The notes beneath the pieces were generated by a model. That model was not told the DNA's origin and did not search any database. It saw only the letters and a program-made list of their open reading frames with translations. Below, one piece after another: positions 9,043 through 12,500 of a stretch of 12,500 nucleotides of DNA; within the stretch, counting starts at the first letter, position 1; every line of letters begins with the position of its first letter. Location of the stretch: assembly GCA_009663005.1 (NCBI GenBank), contig CM018897.1:2315832-2328331 (forward strand). The letters run 5' to 3'. The stretch comes from Actinidia chinensis (Eukaryota; Streptophyta; Magnoliopsida; Ericales; Actinidiaceae). Both the position numbers and the translations under genes were made by a program.

Positions 9043-9660
9043 TTGACGAATCCAAGACCCGATCTCACATTTGACTGTCAGTATTGTGAGCCAGTTATAT
9101 GGCATTCCACCGCGTACCTCTCACCTAGAGCTGTATATCACATTCTCCGGTACTTAAATCCATGTCCCGGTCGTGGATGTTCGATAAGTCTGGTAGGTCG
9201 GCATCAGGCTCTCAGGGCTTACAGATGCCAGAATTGTGCGGTCCTAAGAGCTGATAGACGCGTGCTAGGGGGGCGTGTCTGTTTTTGTGTGTTACCTGTC
9301 AGTGTGTAGGTGTCATGCTGCGAGGTCTTGGACTAACGCTGGTCACCGCAAGCAAGTCATGTGGTGGCGGGTCTCTGGGGTGGGTTCGTCCGTGGCTGAG
9401 TGATGGCGGTGGGGGTCCATTGGGCATGTGTCATGGTGAGAGAGCAGTAGGTGTGTGACATTATTTGGCTTGGGCCGGGCGAAGTCCACTTCTCACTGAG
9501 TTGGGTTTCACTTCTCAGTAACAGACTCATCTTACTGTTTGTGACAAAAGGGTCAGGGCGCTGCATGTTCCTGCGGGGGGGGGACGGTTCGGTGGTCTCA
9601 GTGGTGATGGATAGCCCACACAGACACGTCATGTGGATAGGGTTTGTACTGGAGTTGGCA
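9043..9660 (+). pseudogene. Broken Ty1/copia RNase H fragment (end of pol)
   Basis: RNase H degrades the RNA strand of the RNA-DNA hybrid during reverse transcription. Seen in order: TRPDLTF (from 9052), then in another frame ASYMAFHRVPLT, back to AVYHILRYL then CPGRG (about 9130-9177), GHQALRAY, TDAR in a third frame where the family has the catalytic TDADW, then DRR (9254-9262). Further on, KQVMWW near 9349, IIWL (near 9461), an ELGFTS-like piece, CDK (near 9540) and RHVMWIGF (about 9623-9646) follow the order of the copia C-terminal region. The catalytic Asp of DADW is lost in the reading seen, and stops and frameshifts are frequent. The fragment ends in G-rich sequence with no readable C-terminus. 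Confidence 0.82.
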
Positions 9661-9907
9661 CTAGTTCGGGGGGGGGCAGAAAGGTTCGTTCGCGGGTGGG
9701 GGGTGGTACGCGGACTCGCCAGCTGTGTGGTGTGCCGGAGGTCAGCGGGGCGGTTGGGGGGCGTCGCACTGGGGGCGCGGGGGGGGGGCGTGTGATGATG
9801 TGTGTTCACTAAGGTCGTGTGTTGGACCCTCGGTGTTGAGAGTGCATCTCGTTGTGTCAATGGCGTGGGTGGCTTGGGTTTGTGGTATTCTTCGCCGTCA
9901 GGGCGTT

Positions 9908-9918
9908 GTGGGGGAGGT
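9908..9918 (+). other. Polypurine tract, plus-strand primer
   Basis: GTGGGGGAGGT lies directly before the TGTTGGAA that opens the 3' LTR. Ty1/copia elements carry a short G/A-rich tract in this position, which survives RNase H and primes plus-strand DNA synthesis. The region is G-rich in general, so its position next to the LTR start matters more than its composition. Confidence 0.6.
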
Positions 9919-10235
9919 TGTTGGAATGTAAAAGTGGTTTGTTGGGTCGCTAGTGGGTTGAATGTACAGGGGGTCCAAACGTGTTGCGTTGCAATGTTGT
10001 GCGTGTAGGTGCGGCGGCGCGTTTCCTTAATTTTACTTACATAATAAAGGTCATGTTGACCATTGGTTTAATTAGGACATACTTTTCCTTATATTTTAGT
10101 ATTTCCTTAGTCTCGGCGGCCTAGGGGGGGTGTGGGTAGGAGGTACCGGGGGGGGGGAGGGTGTACGTGTGAGGTGTTGTGCAATATATTTAAGCCTTTA
10201 CATTATTCTTTCTCTAGAGAGCAATCACCAGAACA
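9919..10235 (+). repeat. 3' long terminal repeat, diverged and expanded
   Basis: It starts with TGTTGGAATGTA and aligns in order with the 5' LTR through the AGGTCATGTTG block (10048-10058), the TTTTCCTTAT block, the GAGGTGT block (near 10171) and the TATATTTAAG box (10185-10194) with its TTTACATTATTCTTTCT tail. It is longer than the 5' copy (about 317 against 231 bases), mainly through G-rich stretches near 9940-10020 and 10120-10170. The end is placed after GAACA at 10235, giving a TG...CA element followed by CAAGA, the same five bases that precede the 5' LTR (6765-6769, overlapping its degraded first base). That boundary is tentative. Confidence 0.75.
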
Positions 10236-10240
10236 CAAGA

Positions 10241-10366
10241 TTAACGTGGTTCCCGCAAAACTATTGTCGTCGTGACCTTGGTGGCAGGACAGAACGAGGG
10301 GGGACGACAAGGTTCGGGTCGGGCGGGGAGTGGTGCCGCGAGTGGCGCTACTATTGGTATTGAGTA
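10241..10366. other. GC-rich sequence next to the 3' LTR, possibly LTR-related
   Basis: It begins TTAACGTGGTTC, a phrase I associate with the 3' part of several plant copia LTRs. It continues G-rich (several G3-G6 runs) to ATTGGTATTGAG (10352-10363), which only loosely resembles a tRNA-Met primer site. It may be an extension of this LTR missing from the 5' copy, a piece of another element, or chance. No coding domain was seen. Confidence 0.25.
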
Positions 10367-10529
10367 ACTTGGGTTATAAATCTATGGAAATTTACCAAAG
10401 TATCCTTATAAAAAATCGCCACATGACTTAGTAAGCATAACTATCAGACTCCACATAGAGATGAAGAAGGATCAAAGTATACCTGATCAATAGAAGATGG
10501 GTTCCTTCTCATGGGGAAAGTTTGAGTAT

Positions 10530-11070
10530 CAAAATGGCATATTCTGTACATGATTCATTAATAACATTGAACCTGGGTCCTGCTAACATCCTAGCCCTCT
10601 TCATCACACTGCTTGAAGACTTCTCTTTTCCTCTTCTCCACATCTTGAGCTCATATAACAAAACATTGAAAAAAGACCCTAGGGTCCATAAAACTACCCA
10701 TCATTGAACCAAAAGCTCCTCCACCAAGTTCTTCTCAACTTTTTTTCCACAATATTATTGGGTAAGTAGTAATGTGGATCTTGCAAAGTGTTCCTAACCT
10801 CTTCTCCCACAATTTGGCCATCTCTGAGTCCAGTAAGTCCACAATCAATGAACCAATTTCAATGGCGATCATCAGATCACAAACCAGCAACATAGCATTC
10901 ACAGTAATCGCTCCCTTCCAATCCAATACCCAATTTACTGAGACACTCATTGTTAACAGGCAATCATTGTAAAAGAATCAACCAGGATCAGATTTGAAGC
11001 GACTAGGTCGAAATGCAAAGTCCACTCTTGTGTCAATAGCCAGCAGAGACTGTCTGTTAGACCAAAACAT
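10530..11070 (-). pseudogene. Minus-strand coding-like region, unknown protein
   Basis: The minus strand reads as ordinary protein in pieces. From high to low coordinates these are SLLAIDTRVDFAFRPSRFKS, then a 71-codon open stretch (10735-10950) beginning MSVSVNWVLDWKGAITVNAM and containing GSLIVDLLDSEMAKLWEKRL. A lower-coordinate piece reads VEKNLVEELLVQ in a second frame, and a last one reads VLLYELKMWRRGKEKSSSS then RARMLAGPRFNVINES. Pieces are separated by stops or frame changes, with no clear splice sites between most of them. The residue mix is balanced, unlike the low-complexity frames elsewhere. No domain is recognised. It may be a decayed host gene, an unrecognised transposon gene, or a misread intact gene. 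Confidence 0.28.
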
Positions 11071-12500
11071 CAAGTGAAGATAGCAACGCCCAAAACCTCC
11101 CAAGAAAGATCAAATGGTCCCGCTGCTTCGTGAGTGTCCAATTCCGGGGGGGGTCAAATCCAGATGGCCCAACAAAGGAAAAAACACAAAGATTCCCAAA
11201 ATTACATCACAAATTAGAAAAACAAACGCCATAAGTGAATGGTCGTGTGACAGTGCAAGTCGCTAGTGGTCAGGGAGAGTGGTATGTTCGTGGTGGTGTG
11301 CGGTCATGTAAAGGTTATGGAAAGAATGCATGGACGTTCGGCAAAAGCGGTTCGTGGATGACAGTCTACAGTGTATACGAGAGAAGGGTCGCGTCGATGG
11401 GAAGACGTCGTGAGATAGGGGGTGTGAAGAGGTACGTGTGTGCCATTGGTGACGGTGAAGGCTACTTATGATGGAAACGCAATACGGTCTCCGTGTGATA
11501 AGTCCAAGAGCGAGCACGATGAGGGTGGAAAGAACTGTCATGCTAGCAAGGCAAATCTTTATCAATTTTGATCCCATCCACCTCAATACAACTAAAAAAT
11601 AAAAAACTTTTATGGGTATATGGGAGTTGGTGTTAAGTATTATGTGTAAGCGTACCGTCTCAGGGGGGGGACAAATTAGGATATCAAATTTGGTTATATT
11701 TCATTTCACACACTATTTTTTATTAATGAATTTTATTTTTGTTTTTGCTATGCAATTATCGATAAAGTTCTTAACAATTCTTTTCTAGTAATCAAAATTA
11801 TCCATGTTAATACACTTACACTTTAACTTCTTCTTTTCTCTTCAGTATTGTTTATTTACAAAAAGTGTGGCGAGTAATGGAGAGGAACGAAAACTTAAAG
11901 GGTAGCGGAATGATCAGAAGTGAGTAGGGGGGTGGTAGAAAGTTACAGCGAGAGCGCGCGTCCAAATGGGGCGGTGAGGCAAGGGATCCAAAATTTGATG
12001 TGTTGTCATGTGTGCAAAATTTTGGTATGGGTATGTGGACGCACTAAAGGCTCGTGATTCGAGCAACGCTACGTGTGCTACACTTTAACATGGCATTGGG
12101 TGAGTGTTGCTTCATGTGCGTGTGCGCGTGCAGTGTGGTTGTTGGTGTATGATTGTAAGTCATGTGGTCGAACGATCTGGTGTGGTGCAGCTTGATATAT
12201 GTGTAATAAAGTTGGCGTGTAACTGACCACTGGCACGGGGTTGCATATATGTCGTGTTTTGGGGTGATTGTTGTGCTTGTTTGGTGTGGTGCTGAGGTTG
12301 TTTAGCCTCACGGTGGGTGCGGCGAGTGACGATTGTTAAGTGTTGTCGCAGTGCAATGGGTGGAGGGATCCGTAGAGTGTCGTCAAGGGCGTCACACCCT
12401 GCACGGGCACGTGTGTGTGGTAAGCGTAGTGCGTGTGATAGGATTCTCAAATTTTTATACACTCTATACTACTACCCATTTGTAATTAGTTTAGAATAAC
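11071..12500. other. Gene-free region alternating AT-rich and G/T-rich blocks
   Basis: Positions 11150-11230 are A-rich and 11235-11470 are G-rich with a chance frame. Positions 11575-11880 are AT-rich with a G8 run at 11663-11670, and 11880-12430 are strongly G/T-biased with many GTGTG words. No repeat unit, RNA gene or protein domain was recognised. The last 60 bases return to AT-rich. Confidence 0.5.

Larger units (their letters stand above)
6769..10235 (+). mobile_element. Decayed, internally deleted Ty1/copia LTR retrotransposon
   Basis: Seen: two diverged direct repeats about 3.15 kb apart enclose, in the correct order, a tRNA-iMet-type primer-binding site, a leader, copia Gag fragments, copia RNase H fragments and a polypurine tract. 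Known: autonomous Ty1/copia elements are usually about 5 kb and encode Gag, protease, integrase, reverse transcriptase and RNase H on one polyprotein. Here the sequence passes from the Gag zinc-knuckle region to the start of RNase H within about 100 bases, so protease, integrase and almost all of reverse transcriptase are gone. Every domain carries frameshifts and stops, so no protein can be made. The element could only have moved with enzymes supplied in trans, and it is probably dead now. The ends are approximate: the start is set by alignment of the two repeats, and the end by a TG...CA fit and a tentative 5-bp flanking duplication. Confidence 0.88.

Noticed and set aside
9357..9860. Minus-strand frame of 167 codons, the longest in the window
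   Set aside because: It is antisense to the broken RNase H. The G/T-rich + strand removes stop codons on the opposite strand and gives a Pro/Thr/His/Arg-rich product, which is a composition artefact.
8505..12316. Near-match inverted words AGCCTCAC(C/G)GTG at about 8505 and 12304
   Set aside because: Only 12 bases with one mismatch, far apart and with no extension; expected by chance.
12160..12462. Minus-strand frame of 100 codons rich in His, Thr and Arg
   Set aside because: It lies opposite G/T-biased sequence and shows no motif. The composition alone explains the lack of stops.
1..12500. CRISPR arrays, tRNA or rRNA genes, bacterial operons, organelle insertions
   Set aside because: No regularly spaced repeats, no cloverleaf or rRNA-like stretch, no ribosome-binding-site/ORF organisation and no plastid or mitochondrial gene words were recognised by eye.

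Overview
The window looks like intergenic nuclear DNA of a flowering plant. Most of it is AT-rich with no long open frames. It holds one clearly recognisable feature, a decayed Ty1/copia LTR retrotransposon on the + strand, and there is no sign of bacterial operon structure. No intact host gene could be recognised. The plant assignment rests on the copia Gag/RNase H type, on the primer-binding site matching plant initiator tRNA-Met, and on the general composition. The species cannot be named.

Layout. Positions 1-6768 are mostly unassigned. They hold a few short stretches that read like eroded exons (1046-1142 and 1747-1887 on +, 5411-5576 on -), a GC-rich island with an A12 tail that has some tRNA-like SINE character (about 3630-3727), a G23 run (4874-4896), and a small inverted repeat (6328-6370). 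Positions about 6769-10235 are the retroelement: 5' LTR (6769-6999), primer-binding site (7000-7012), a C-rich leader with diverged repeats and an A34 tract (7013-7678), broken gag (7679-about 8950), a short unreadable junction, broken RNase H (9043-about 9660), a polypurine tract (about 9908-9918) and a diverged 3' LTR (9919-about 10235). Protease, integrase and nearly all of reverse transcriptase are absent, so this is an internally deleted, non-autonomous relic of about 3.4 kb. Positions 10236-12500 hold one minus-strand coding-like stretch (about 10530-11070), then alternating AT-rich and strongly G/T-rich sequence.

Two cautions shape the annotation. First, the reading frame of every recognisable domain shifts every 30-300 bases. 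Second, the + strand carries about a dozen runs of seven or more G, up to 23, while no C run reaches seven. That asymmetry also occurs outside the element and is hard to explain by retrotransposon decay alone, so part of the damage may be sequencing or assembly error. No previously undescribed system could be supported. The most useful signals are the deleted copia element, its unusual leader, and the one-sided poly-G pattern.
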